Assembly: GCA_964019135.1 (NCBI GenBank)
Contig: OZ025260.1
Span: 23,120,254-23,184,253 of the forward strand
Reading direction: 5' to 3'
Length of the DNA: 64,000 bases
Source of the DNA: Arenicola marina
Taxonomy: Eukaryota; Annelida; Polychaeta; Arenicolidae
Each line of letters starts with the position of its first letter. Position 1 is the stretch's first letter. The notes below the pieces were generated by a model that did no database searches, had not been told where the DNA came from, and saw nothing but the letters and a program-made list of their open reading frames with translations. The translations under genes were made by a program, and so were the position numbers. Below, piece by piece: positions 25,801 through 37,800 of this stretch.

Positions 25801-28800
25801 GCCACTCCCCGTCCGGGGGCGCTGCGAGCGTTTGGACAGAAGGATATAGGGGGAGGGGGGTAGCCAAAGTACGCATACCACCTGTCATTAACGTTCCGAG
25901 GAAGGGTTTTTATGGAGTGCGCTAATATTATGTTGGATAGTGGGTGGATCTGTGTGTGTCTGTGTGGTGTGGGTGTCCGGAGAGGATTAGTAACAAAGTG
26001 TGGGCGTGGAAAAGGTGCCAATATACACACGCGAACCGCTCGCCCCCCTCCCCCCCTCCCCCCCCCCCCCCGCTCCTCCTCCTCTAACCCACCCACCCAC
26101 CCCCAACTCTCTGGCTCCTCCACTGCTATCCCTGGCTGTCACTAAATAGCCACATCGAGTCGCAATCAAGGGACCCCTCAGCTTACGATTAAGCTGCGGT
26201 AAGTAGAATAGTATAGCATAGTTTTATAATTATAGCCACGCACTAATAGCTCTTGCCGCCGTCTGTCTTGCCAGGTAAGCAGGTGTATAGGACTCACTCG
26301 TTGAACGTGGCTTGTGTCGAAATTGGCTTGGTTACGTCGGTCGGTCAGGGGATGCCGGAGTCTGTACACCGGGCGTGTTCCATTCACATAAAACCAAAAC
26401 CGGTTTGCCCAACCGACTGTTCGACAGGAGAAGAACCGAAACCGGTTTGCTCGAAACCGTGAAACTATCGAGAGAGCTGGTTTGACGGTTTCCATTCCGC
26501 GGAACTGCCAGTTCAATCAACACATACACCATAGTTAAGCATAAATGTAATGAATAGAGATTTACATGGACAAGTATGACACTAATTTATTTACGGAGAA
26601 TCCAATCGCGGGTAGAAAATGAAACAGACGTCATAGTTATGCTGGCATAAACTTCATAAGCACATGGCCATTGCCAAAATACATGCTGAAACTAAACAAA
26701 GGCGTCCGCCTTTAGGTGGGTAAACCTTTAAAACCGGTTTTTAAAAACGGTTTCGGTTTCCCGTCGGTTTCAGGTAAATCGAACACACCCTTACTGTGCC
26801 CATCATTTAGTCGAGTTGCTAGTGAGTCGTGTATCCCAATAGTGACTCAACCAAAAAGATGTCTTGATGGTACACAAGTAATGACCTCGGATATCGGTAT
26901 CAAGCTGAAGAGTTCGTTGTATGGCCGTCATTATATGAGGCAATATATGAAATCAAAGCTGTTTTTTTTACGTTGCTGTTTGTCTCCATTATAATTGTTT
27001 ACGTCAGATAGGTGGCAGGTAGCATTTCAAATGGCTCTTCGGCCACCCGCCTCAGTCCTCTCCCCTCCCCTCCCCCTACCTCTCACGCCCTGCCCCACCC
27101 CTCCCCTCCCCCTACCTCTCACGCTCTGCCCCTCCTCTCCCCTTCCCTCCCTTCCCCCTACCTCCCACGCCCTGCCCCTGCCCTCGCTCCCCTTCCCTCC
27201 CCCCCTCTCCCTTCTCCCTACCTCTCACGCCCTTCTCCTGCCCTCCCTCCCCTGCCCTCCCCCCTCCCCCCCTCTCCTGCCGTTCCCCCTCCCCCTACCT
27301 CCCCACCCCCTACCTCCCACGCCCTGCCCCTGCCCTCCCTCCCCTTCCCTGCCCTCCCCTCCCCTCCCCCTACCGCCCACACCCTGCCCCTCCCCCTCCC
27401 CCTACCGCCCACACCCTGCCCCTGCCCCTCCCCCTCCCCCTACCTCCCACACCCTACCCCTCCCCACCCCCTCCCCTATTTCCGTGACGTAGCCAGTGTT
27501 AAGTGTCCTCGGCGCGAGGCATCGATTTGGTCCGCCAGACGACTGTCTGGTACCCTTGGTTACACCTGTCTGTGCCTCCCGCGGGCTCCCCCTGTGGCAT
27601 ATGGAAGAGGCGAGGAGAGGGGGAGGTGGGGGGGGGGTTGTCGTTAGGCGTCCATCAAACATTAAACAGGTGGGCTATATATATATAAAAGTATACGTTG
27701 CGGGGCGCATGCGCCGTGGGTGTGCCACGTGGCCGAGCCGGGTTCGGGTCTGGTGTTCATATAGTTTTATTGCTACTGCATTATGTACGTATTTGCCCCC
27801 CCCCCACCACCACCCACACGCTTCCCCCCCCCCCACCACCACCACCACCCACACTCCTCTCTCCTCGTCTGTGTCTCCACCTTTTGTGTCACGCCTGTGT
27901 TGTTGGGTGGTAAATGGACAACATTGGTCCCTCTTTCTTTTCTCTCTCTTCCTCTTCCTCTCTCCCTCCCTCTCCCTCCCCCTCCCCATCTCTCTCCCCC
28001 TCCCCCTCTCCCTCCCCCTCCCCCTCTCCCTCCCCCTCTCCCTCTCCCTCCTCCTCCCCCTCTCCCTCTCCCTCTCCCTCTCCCTCCCCCTCTTCCTCCC
28101 TCTCCCCCTATGTCTCGCTCTACGTCTCTCCCATTCCCAAGCTCTGCGACAACCAGATGAATGACTCTGGTAAATACCATTAAGACAGTTTGTGGAGCGA
28201 TGGTGCGCGATGCGTTGCCCGTGTTGTCCCCAGAGCCACGGTCTATGACTCCCCTATCGCCGGCGCCACGGCCTATGGCCTATACGTCATTCCCGGCGCC
28301 GCTGTATGATGCCTGCCTAGGTCGCTGCCGCCATGGAGTTCGCGTGGAGTGCCGTTACCTGCTGGGGGCTGATCAGAGCTGTCTGTCTGGTGGAGACTTA
28401 CATGGTCGTTATTCATTAGTATTACCATGACGTCAATGATCTTATGTGGCCATGTTTGCTTCTTTTGTCATGGCCTCATATGGTTGTGCTTGGATCATGT
28501 TGTCATGGTCTCATGATTGTGCTTGCATCATGTCATGGTCTCATATGGCTGTGCTTGCATCATACTGTCATGGTCTCATATGACTGCATGCATCATGTTG
28601 TCATGGTCTCATATAGATGTGCTGGCATCATGTTGTCATGGTATATGGCTGGGCTTGCATCATGTTGTCATGGTCTTATATGGCTTTCCTTGTATCATGT
28701 TATGGTCTCATGGCTTTGCTTGGATCGTGTTGTCATGACGTCAATGATCTTATGTGGCCATGTTTGCTTCTTTTGTCATGGCCTCATATGGTTGTGCTTG

Positions 28801-31800
28801 GATCATGTTGTCATGGTCTCATGATTGTGCTTGCATCATGTCATGGTCTCATATGGCTGTGCTTGCATCATACTGTCATGGTCTCATATGACTGCATGCA
28901 TCATGTTGTCATGGTCTCATATAGATGTGCTGGCATCATGTTGGCATGGTATATGGCTGCTTGCATCATGTTGTCATGGTCTCATATGGCTTTCCTTGCA
29001 TCATGTTGTCATGGTCTCATGGCTGTGCTTGCATCATGTTGTCATGGTCTCATGGCTGTGCTGGCATCATGTTGTCATGGTCTCATGCCTGTGCTGGCAT
29101 CATGTTGTCATGGTCTCATGGCTGTGCTGGCATCATGTTGTCATGGTCTCATGTTTGTGCTGGCTTGAGAAATATTTCATTGATTCATCCTTCATCGTCC
29201 CGGGAGGTTCCTTGGCCCAGTTTAACCCTTGTGTGCGCAAAAGCGGCCTAAAACACCGATTTATCCACCCGGGTAGCGCAACGTGACGTCATTGCTGCCA
29301 CACTGACACACGCCGTGATCCCTGACCGCTCAACAGTCACTCGCTAGAGCTACACACTCTGAAAAGTGAAAAAATATTGTCCCCTACTTGTGTTGATGGA
29401 CCGTTCCCGTTGTTCTGTCCGACAGGGTAAGATCTGCAGCCAAGACCTCCACATCCACAGCTCCTTCAGCCACCACATGGAGGTGCGGCAGGTGAACTTC
29501 AACCCCGGCGACCCCAGGTTTTACTACGTACCGCGGAAGGATAAGTCCATCCCTTTAGAGACTCATCAGGAAAACCACGTGAGCCTATTTACATTGTCCC
29601 CAGCGTTAACTAAATCCAATACCGTATTTTCCGTTTTGTAAGTCGGTTTTTTTTAACGAGCGTCGTGCGTAAATACGCTCTTTTCTTTCGTGTTTCATTC
29701 CAGCAAATACGGTATTGATCGTCCGTACCGAAAATGTTAAGCATTTCTTTCGTTTCTTTATGTTAATGTGCTAACGTGATAACGAATTGCCTGGTATTTT
29801 CGTTTTTTCATAACGACTTATATGCCGGCAATTACGGTATATTTTATCAGTACCGAATTGTTTTTAATAATTTCGTCTCCTTAGGTTAATGCTAAAAACA
29901 GATTGTATAGTTTTCGTGGTCAGTCCTTTAGTCTAAATTTCCTACGGTCATTTTGATTGCAGGACTGATTTCTTGGCAATCTGACGACTATATGTCTTGG
30001 CGTTTGTTTCATTTATAGATTGGTCAAGTTCACTTTGACCCAAAGCGGCAATGTCAAGAAAATTGTTACTTGGGATTACCAACACATATTCCAGGTTTGT
30101 GTTACATTAATAGCTGATCCATTGTAAGCTACCAGTACATTTGTGTAAATGTTGGTTTTGATTCGTGAGTCTGACTTGGTGTCGCTTGCGTGCGTGCAAC
30201 GTGCAGCAACAAATACATACGTTGATTCGATACGTTAAGTCCTGTGGTTTTTATATAAATCATCATTTAAGGCTAATATTTATTTTTGTACATATCAACA
30301 CAAAATTGTTGAGGACATTATCCGAATTTCATATTTTGACATGAAAATATGTATTTGGCGTGTACATCTGAAATGATACATTTATTTGTATATCATCATA
30401 AGAGCGAGAACTAGATCGCTTTAAAGATTTAGACTTCAGGGCCCGTATTCTCGAACAAGTTGCGATCATCGCAATATTTAGGAAGAACTATTTGCGAAAA
30501 ATCGTAGCTGCGAAAAATCGCAAGTTCCTATTCTCGAAAGTTTTGCGATTTATCGCAGCTACGAAGTTTCGCAAGTAGTTTTTCGCGGTTGTCAGGGATA
30601 ATTTTCTCGTAGCAACTGGTCTAAACGAACGCGCGCTTTTTTGCAGCGGTGGATATTAACATGTATTGGGCATTAACATTTAGTATTTGCAAATGTGAAT
30701 AAATATAAAACTCCAGAAATATGACTGAGGGGGGTGGGGGGGTGGGGAACTGGCAAATATGTCTGAGGCTGAAAGCGGAGCCTCTGTGTCTATACCCCCT
30801 CCCCTCACATGTACTGCGTAGATCTACAGTGCCGAACATTGTGATGGGCGGACATCAGGCCCAAATTTAAATTAAGCTCAGGACAATATGCGACTATTCT
30901 ATACCTATGGTATGGCATGTTTAACAATATCAAGGCAAAGTAAGCTAAACGACTTACGCACATTAGCCTAACTTACATTGGCAAGCGTAAGTGACGCTGT
31001 CGTCGTCGTATGTTGCAGATTTATATAGTATCCAATATCATGAATAGATCTACGAGACACGGTCACGGGTGGGACGCTTGGTCATGGTAATCCACTAGCA
31101 CAGACCATGCAGACACTATCTCAGGTTATTTAAGATCTTGTAAAATTGTAATCCATTAATTAGACTTTAGCACTGAGGCACTTTGACAACTGACGCCGTG
31201 ACGGCGCGACTAAACGTGTCATGCTTCCAACCTGAACCACTCAAATGAGTGAAGGAGGCTTTTAGTAACTTAGTTTTTTGCGTGTTGATACCACTGTATA
31301 CATGGTATACATGGTGTAGCAGAAACAAATCTTTACAACGTGCACTCGCGCCATTACTTGAAGCAAAGTATGGGTAGTCTCTGTGACATAACACGTACGT
31401 GAACATGAACGAAAGCGCACATTTCCACAAAAAATTAAGTTCAAAATAAATTTTAAAAAAAGAATTATTGTCTGGACTGGATAATGCAACATATGCTCCG
31501 TATCTCATATAACAGCAAACAAGCAGCCTAGATCTAGCAAGAAATAAGTGAGCCCAATCTTCTGAATCTCGAATCTTTAAATTTGCCGATTCAATCCTCA
31601 TTAACTAAATTAATCCACCTCCGGGGCAGGCAGGCGACACAACTCGCATGCCGGCCCCCAGGGGCGGATTAATTTAGCATATATATATGATCAGAGATTA
31701 TTCCCTATAGTATACGATCTCTGACATGCAGGCCCCACTCACGGTCAGTCGGAATCACATTTTGTAATTGTATGCTACATTTAGCCAAATAACAGTTATG

Positions 31801-34800
31801 CAAGAATGACAGCGTGCTCGCTGGTCGTGACGCTCGATATGACGTCAATAAAGAAATAAACGATACAAAGTTGCAAAAATCATGAGTGCACATCACGCTC
31901 ATCACTTCGCCTTGCTAGCAGGAGCAAGGATTTAGGAAAGGGCGGGGGCATTGTAGATGTACTGGTAAAGCCTAAAGTATGTACCATGGATACCCAAATT
32001 GTCGGAGTGCGTAAACATGGTAAAATATATGTAGTAAATGGTCGAATGTAGAGTTGTCACAGAATAGCAAACTTAGACATAAGCGATATCGACTTCGCCC
32101 ATTCACTTGCTGTTCAACTTAGCTTGTCACTTCACCAGGACAAATTTAGATAAAATGCTAGAAGTTTAAGAAAATCGAAGCGACACATTCACAGCAACAT
32201 TGATAGATATATATTATGTTATTGCGCTACATTCACGTGCAACCCGCGATTCCAGACATCAATATTATTTCAGCGATTACGCAAAAACAGTCGCTTCGAT
32301 TTTACAGAAATTTCCGCACTTTAAAGGGAATGCCATGATCAAGTGACATGCCAAATATTACAGAAATCGTATGGGCAGTTATTGTTTTGTTGCATATGGA
32401 GCGTAACATATTCGAGGCACTTACGTACAGCGCCAAAACCATCGCTTCGACTAGGGTTAATTTTGAATGCACATTAACAGATAACTTTATTGCTGTACAT
32501 GTATTAGATCTAAATTTATTTATATGATAATATAAATGTCTCGCTTCGATTTTCTCCGCTTTATCCTAAATATAATAATATAGGTTACTAAAGCAGTTGA
32601 TGGTGGGGGGGGGGGGTGTCGGTGTCACTTGTACGTATAGCTCGCTGCTAAGTAACATCTTTGATGCATTGCGTCACAATACATTTGACGTCACTTAATT
32701 AGCAACGCGCGCTTAGATTGGAACAAAGACGCTATTTTAGCTGCACTGCGGCCTGATAATGATACCACAACATATCCATATAAACACCTTATTGTTGTTG
32801 AGATTCGTGAATAGATCTTCACGAAGCCTAACGATCCGCTGTCGGAGCCTTCGTCGAAATAAGTGACTCGCCATGAAAATTGCCACCATGATTACTGACT
32901 AGTTGCGACTAGTTGCGAGACGTATGAACACATCGCAAATTTTGCGATGAAAGTTAGGAAGATCTTTATCCTAAGTTTTCGAGAATACCACTTGCGATGA
33001 AACGCAACTTTTGGGATTTTTCGCAGCAATATTTGCGAGGATGTGTATTATCAAACTATATAATATATATATATATATATAATATGTATATATAGAAATA
33101 TATGGAAATTATCAAAGTATACAATGTATATATAAAGTATATATCAATATTTGCGAGGAAGCCCAGTATTGTATTGTGTTGACGTGAGTGCGTTGCTCTC
33201 CAGCGGGTCACCAGTGGCTGTTGGGCTCCACCCTGGACAAGGAGGTGGCCGACACGGACCAATACCTCTACTCCAGGTTTCGGCAGCTCTGGCTCGAACT
33301 CGTCTCCAGCCACGCCTCTGTGTAAGTCAGTCACATCACCATAGCAACCTATCTGTATCTGTAAGTCCGCCACATCACTATGGCAACCTATCTGTATCTG
33401 TAAGTCCGCCACATCACTATAGCAACCTGCTTATATCTGAGTCAACCACATCACTATGGCAACCTCTATATCTTACATCTCAGTATGGCAACCTATTGAT
33501 ATATACTTTATATATACATTGTATACTTTGATAATTTACATATATTTCTATATATACATATTATATATATATATATTATATAGTTTGATAATACACATAT
33601 TTATATATATATATCCTACCGTGTTGGGTTTAAGAGCCTACACGCCGCCATGGCTCGCCACGAGTGCCCGATGGTCAGCTTGACGTCACCCGACCGTAGA
33701 TCTGTGCCCTCCTTACCCAATGTGTCCACTTCCTTCTCCAGCGTCAACGTGACCATGCAGCTGGACACCAACAAGGTGCTGGGGTTTTTGTTCCCGGCTC
33801 AGGCCCGGCTGCACTGGCCGTCCCTGGCCAGACCCAAGGCCATCAGCTTCAATCTCACGCAGATTGGAAACATATCAGTGAGTACTACTGGTTGTAGTGG
33901 TAGCAACTGGGGCTGTTTTATCATCGACAAGCGCCGCTGACAACCACAGCTGTCTATTGCCACCACCACCCGTGCCACCTTTGCCCCCACCACTCCCACC
34001 CTCCCTCCATGCAACCGTGTTCATGCCGCCACCACCCTCCGCCACTACCGCCCTCCGCAACCACCAACCTCCACCTCCACCTCCACCCTCCGCCCTCCAC
34101 CACCACGCCCTTCCGGCCAACATTCTCCACGACCACCCTCCACCTTCGCCACCATGCAGCCCCACCATGCCCTCACCACTGCCCCCCCACCATCGCCCCC
34201 CCCCCCTTGTTACATCACTATGTCTAATCTTAAGTGTTAAGTGATTCTCCCGCGAATGGGTCAAAGGTAACTTCCTGCTCACCATGAAGTGGCAACCTGT
34301 CTTGATTAATCGTACTATGCACCACCAACCCCTCCATCCCACACCACATCTCCTCCCCCACCCGCCCCCACCACCAACCCCTCCACCCCCACCACCAACC
34401 CCTCCACCCCCAGCCCCACCACCAACCCCTCCACCCCCACCCCCACCACCATCCCCTTCCCCCACCACCAACCCCTCCACTCCCACCCCCACCACCAACC
34501 CCTCCACCCCCATCCCCATCACAAACCCTTCCACCACACCACCACCTCACCAACTTGACTGACTGTGTGACAGCATTGACATCATAAGTCCTCGCTCTGA
34601 TCCACTTGGTCGGGTCGTAGCAACAGGATGAGGCAAAAAACACTGATATAGCACACACCGATTGTCAAAGAACGGGAGAATGTGGCTCTGAATCGATTGC
34701 CTTTATTAACAGGACATGCCAATTAGAACTGCAGCCCCGGTGTCCCTTATTTGCCATGATTGACTCTGCAGTAACGGTAACATATGCATAGTAAGGCGAC

Positions 34801-37800
34801 AGATTACAGGCAACAGATTGACAGATCATTGTGTACAATTCCTGCTGGTGCTTTTGGTCTTGCCCCGTAGAGAGCCTTGCTGCTCTCAAGGCAAGATTTA
34901 TAGATTCTCGTAAACACAATCTGTTTAAATGTAATCCCCGATGTCTTATCATTGTTGTATCATTGTTTTATCATTGTCTTATCATTGTTGTATCATTGTT
35001 TTATCATTGTTTTATCATTGTCTTATTATTATTGTATCATTGTTTTATCATTTGATTTATATCCTGGGGTTATAGATGTGATCCATCTACCCTGTAAGAA
35101 CCCACAAAATGTATTATTGTAGTAAACGTTAGGCGTGAGTAATACGTGAGATATGCTTAAACAATGATGTTCGGGGTTCCATGGGATAACGGCCATAGAT
35201 GTTTGATGATCATTGTCAAGGCACATTGTCCGGAATATGACTTGGGTGAAACCTTCAGGTTGGAGACTAGGGGATAAAGCCCTTGATGTGTCAGCATCTG
35301 TTGTACTCATTCGCAGCCTTACGCAGCACAATTGACTTGATGCCATGTCCCTTCGCTGTGTCTGGGGCAACGAGGAACGCATGGGTGTGGTATTAATTCA
35401 TCGTTTTGACCCATTTTGTCTTTCTCTTCCTTGCAGATATCAGAGTTTGTGTTGGAGAATCCAAGCCACACCCCTGTGATAACACAGATCCTGCCCCTGT
35501 CTCTCTACCCCAGCCCGCACACCGTCCTCGACCTGATAGAACCTGACAGTGGGTGAGTACCCCTCCCCCCCTGTCTCTCTACCCCAGCCCGCACACCGTC
35601 CTCGACCTGATAGCACCTGACAGTGGGTGAGTACCCCCCTCCCTGTCTCTCTACCCCAGCCCGCACACCGTCCTCGACCTGATAGAACCTGACAGTGGGT
35701 GAGTACCCCCCCCCCCCCTGTCTCTCTACCCCAGCCCGCACACCATCCTCGACCTGATAGAACCTGACAGTGGGTGAGAACCCCCCTCCCTGTCTCTCTA
35801 CCACAGCCCGCACACCGTCCTCGACCTGATAGAACCTGACAGTGGGTGAGTACCCCCCTCCCTGTCTCTCTACCACAGCTCGCACACCGTCCTCGACCTG
35901 ATAGAACCTGACAGTGGGTGAGTATCCCTCCCCCCCTGTCTCTCTACCCCAGCCCGCACGCCGTCCTCGACCTGATAGAACCTGACAGTGGGTGAGTACC
36001 CCCCTCCCTGTCTCTCTACCCCAGCCCGCACACCGTCCTCGACCTGATAGAACCTGACAGTGGGTGAGTACCCCCCCCCCCTGTCTCTCTACCCCAGCCC
36101 GCACACCGTCCTCGACCTGATAGAACCTGACAGTGGGTGAGTACTCCCCCCTCCCCCCACATTTTCATCTTCACTTCCGTCGCCATCTTGAGGCGCCATC
36201 TTGAAATGAATTGTAATGCAATCGCTGTCCTCAATGGTACTTCTCGGTATTAAATACAACGTGAAACACATTAGACAGGCAAACTGAGTAGAAACTCGGG
36301 AAGTCTCGTTGGATTATTGGGTAGTCTCGTGAAATCTCGTGTAGTCTCAGACAGGCTCGTGTAATCTCGTGCATAAACGTGGCCTGAAACACCACATGGT
36401 CATGTCGTATTTTATCAATATTACCGGTTGTTTTCTCCCCCAGCATTTCCAGTGACCTCACTGACTTCTTGGACTCAGACGGCACTGGTGTCTTCGTTTT
36501 ACCAGATCTCATAGCTCAGAATAATGTAAGTATACATTTTTGCGTATTACTCCACGTACTTTGCCGCCCCCCCTCTCCCCCTTAGGGGGTCGTTTTAAGG
36601 GGGGGGGGGGGAGGGTCACCTTAACCATACAATGGCTTCCATATACTAAACATGTACTAGTATGCCGGGCGCGTACAGATTTGTATATGTAGTCACAGGA
36701 TCTCGCCACTCATTACGGTCCGAAAATGACGGCGTTATTTACGTCATATCCAATAAAGAAACAAATGGTTTATCATAACACGCTCACAGAATGACGTCAT
36801 CTTGCCTACGTCATAATAACCAGAGATCCTGTGCTTATAGTAGCAGTCATTGGCGTCAAGGGAAAGGGAGAGCATCGTGTCTTCGAGATAGTTGACTATT
36901 CTTTTCGAAAGATGCCATGATATCCTTATCCTACGCACGGGGTGGTGCTCGTTTGATATAGTACGTAGAGGCGACTCTTTGCTTAGTCCGTGGATTTCAG
37001 AGTGTACCAGCGATATTCTCAGAACATTTCTATACAGGCAAAGAAGGGAAGCTATTAAGGGAGGTATCCCTGAACGTGGCTCTTCACTTACTCTTTCATA
37101 CGATGATAACAATAACATAAGTATTACAAAAAAAGAAGTAATTTGTATTATGATTTCCGTCATTAGTTTCTGCTATAACCTTGACGTGTGTTATCTCTCC
37201 TCCACCCCCGCCCTCTGTCACCCCTCTTGCCCCCTGTCACCGCCCCCCCCCCCCCCTCCAGCTGCCGACCCCTGAGGTTGCCCAGCACCGGGAGCTGCTG
37301 GAGAACACGCTGGGGGTGAAGCCCCACCGTCAGTCCATCACCTTACTGCTGAAACCAGGCGCCAAGGAGACCGTCAGGGTCAGCTTCCAGCCCAGGAACG
37401 ACCTCCCGCAGACATCGCTCATACTAATACGGTCAGTGCCCGACCCCGGACTGCCCCAAGTGCCAGACCGCCCCCAGTGCTAGACTGCCCCCAGTGCCAG
37501 ACCGCCTCCAGTGCCAGACCGCCCCCAGTGCCAGACCGCCCCCAGTGCTAGACTGCCCCCAGTGCTAGACTGCCCCCAGTGCCAGACCATACTGCCCCCA
37601 GTGCCAGACCGCCCCCAGTGCTAGACTGCCCCCAGTGCCAGACCATACTGCCCCCAGTGCCAGACCGCCCCCAGTGCTAGACTGCCCCCAGTGCCAGACC
37701 GCCCCCAGTGCTAGACTGCCCCCAGTGCCAGACCGCCCCAGTGCTAGACTGCCCCTCAGTGCCAGAGCATACTGCCCCCAGTGCCAGACTGCCCCCAGTG

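Noticed and set aside
23960-25863. 605-633-codon + frames and a 576-codon - frame as Cys-rich or basic proteins
   Set aside because: Produced by a 32-bp tandem repeat open in all frames; the frames read the same rotating peptide.
28161-28430. 89-codon + frame with GC-rich sequence as an extra exon in the 7-kb intron
   Set aside because: The family sequence is continuous from exon m (SFP/CFP) to exon n (GKI), leaving no room, and no fitting splice sites were seen.
31167-31601. 144-codon - frame inside the 2.6-kb element as a transposase fragment
   Set aside because: No recognisable motif, and the counterpart in copy 2 is interrupted; probably chance.
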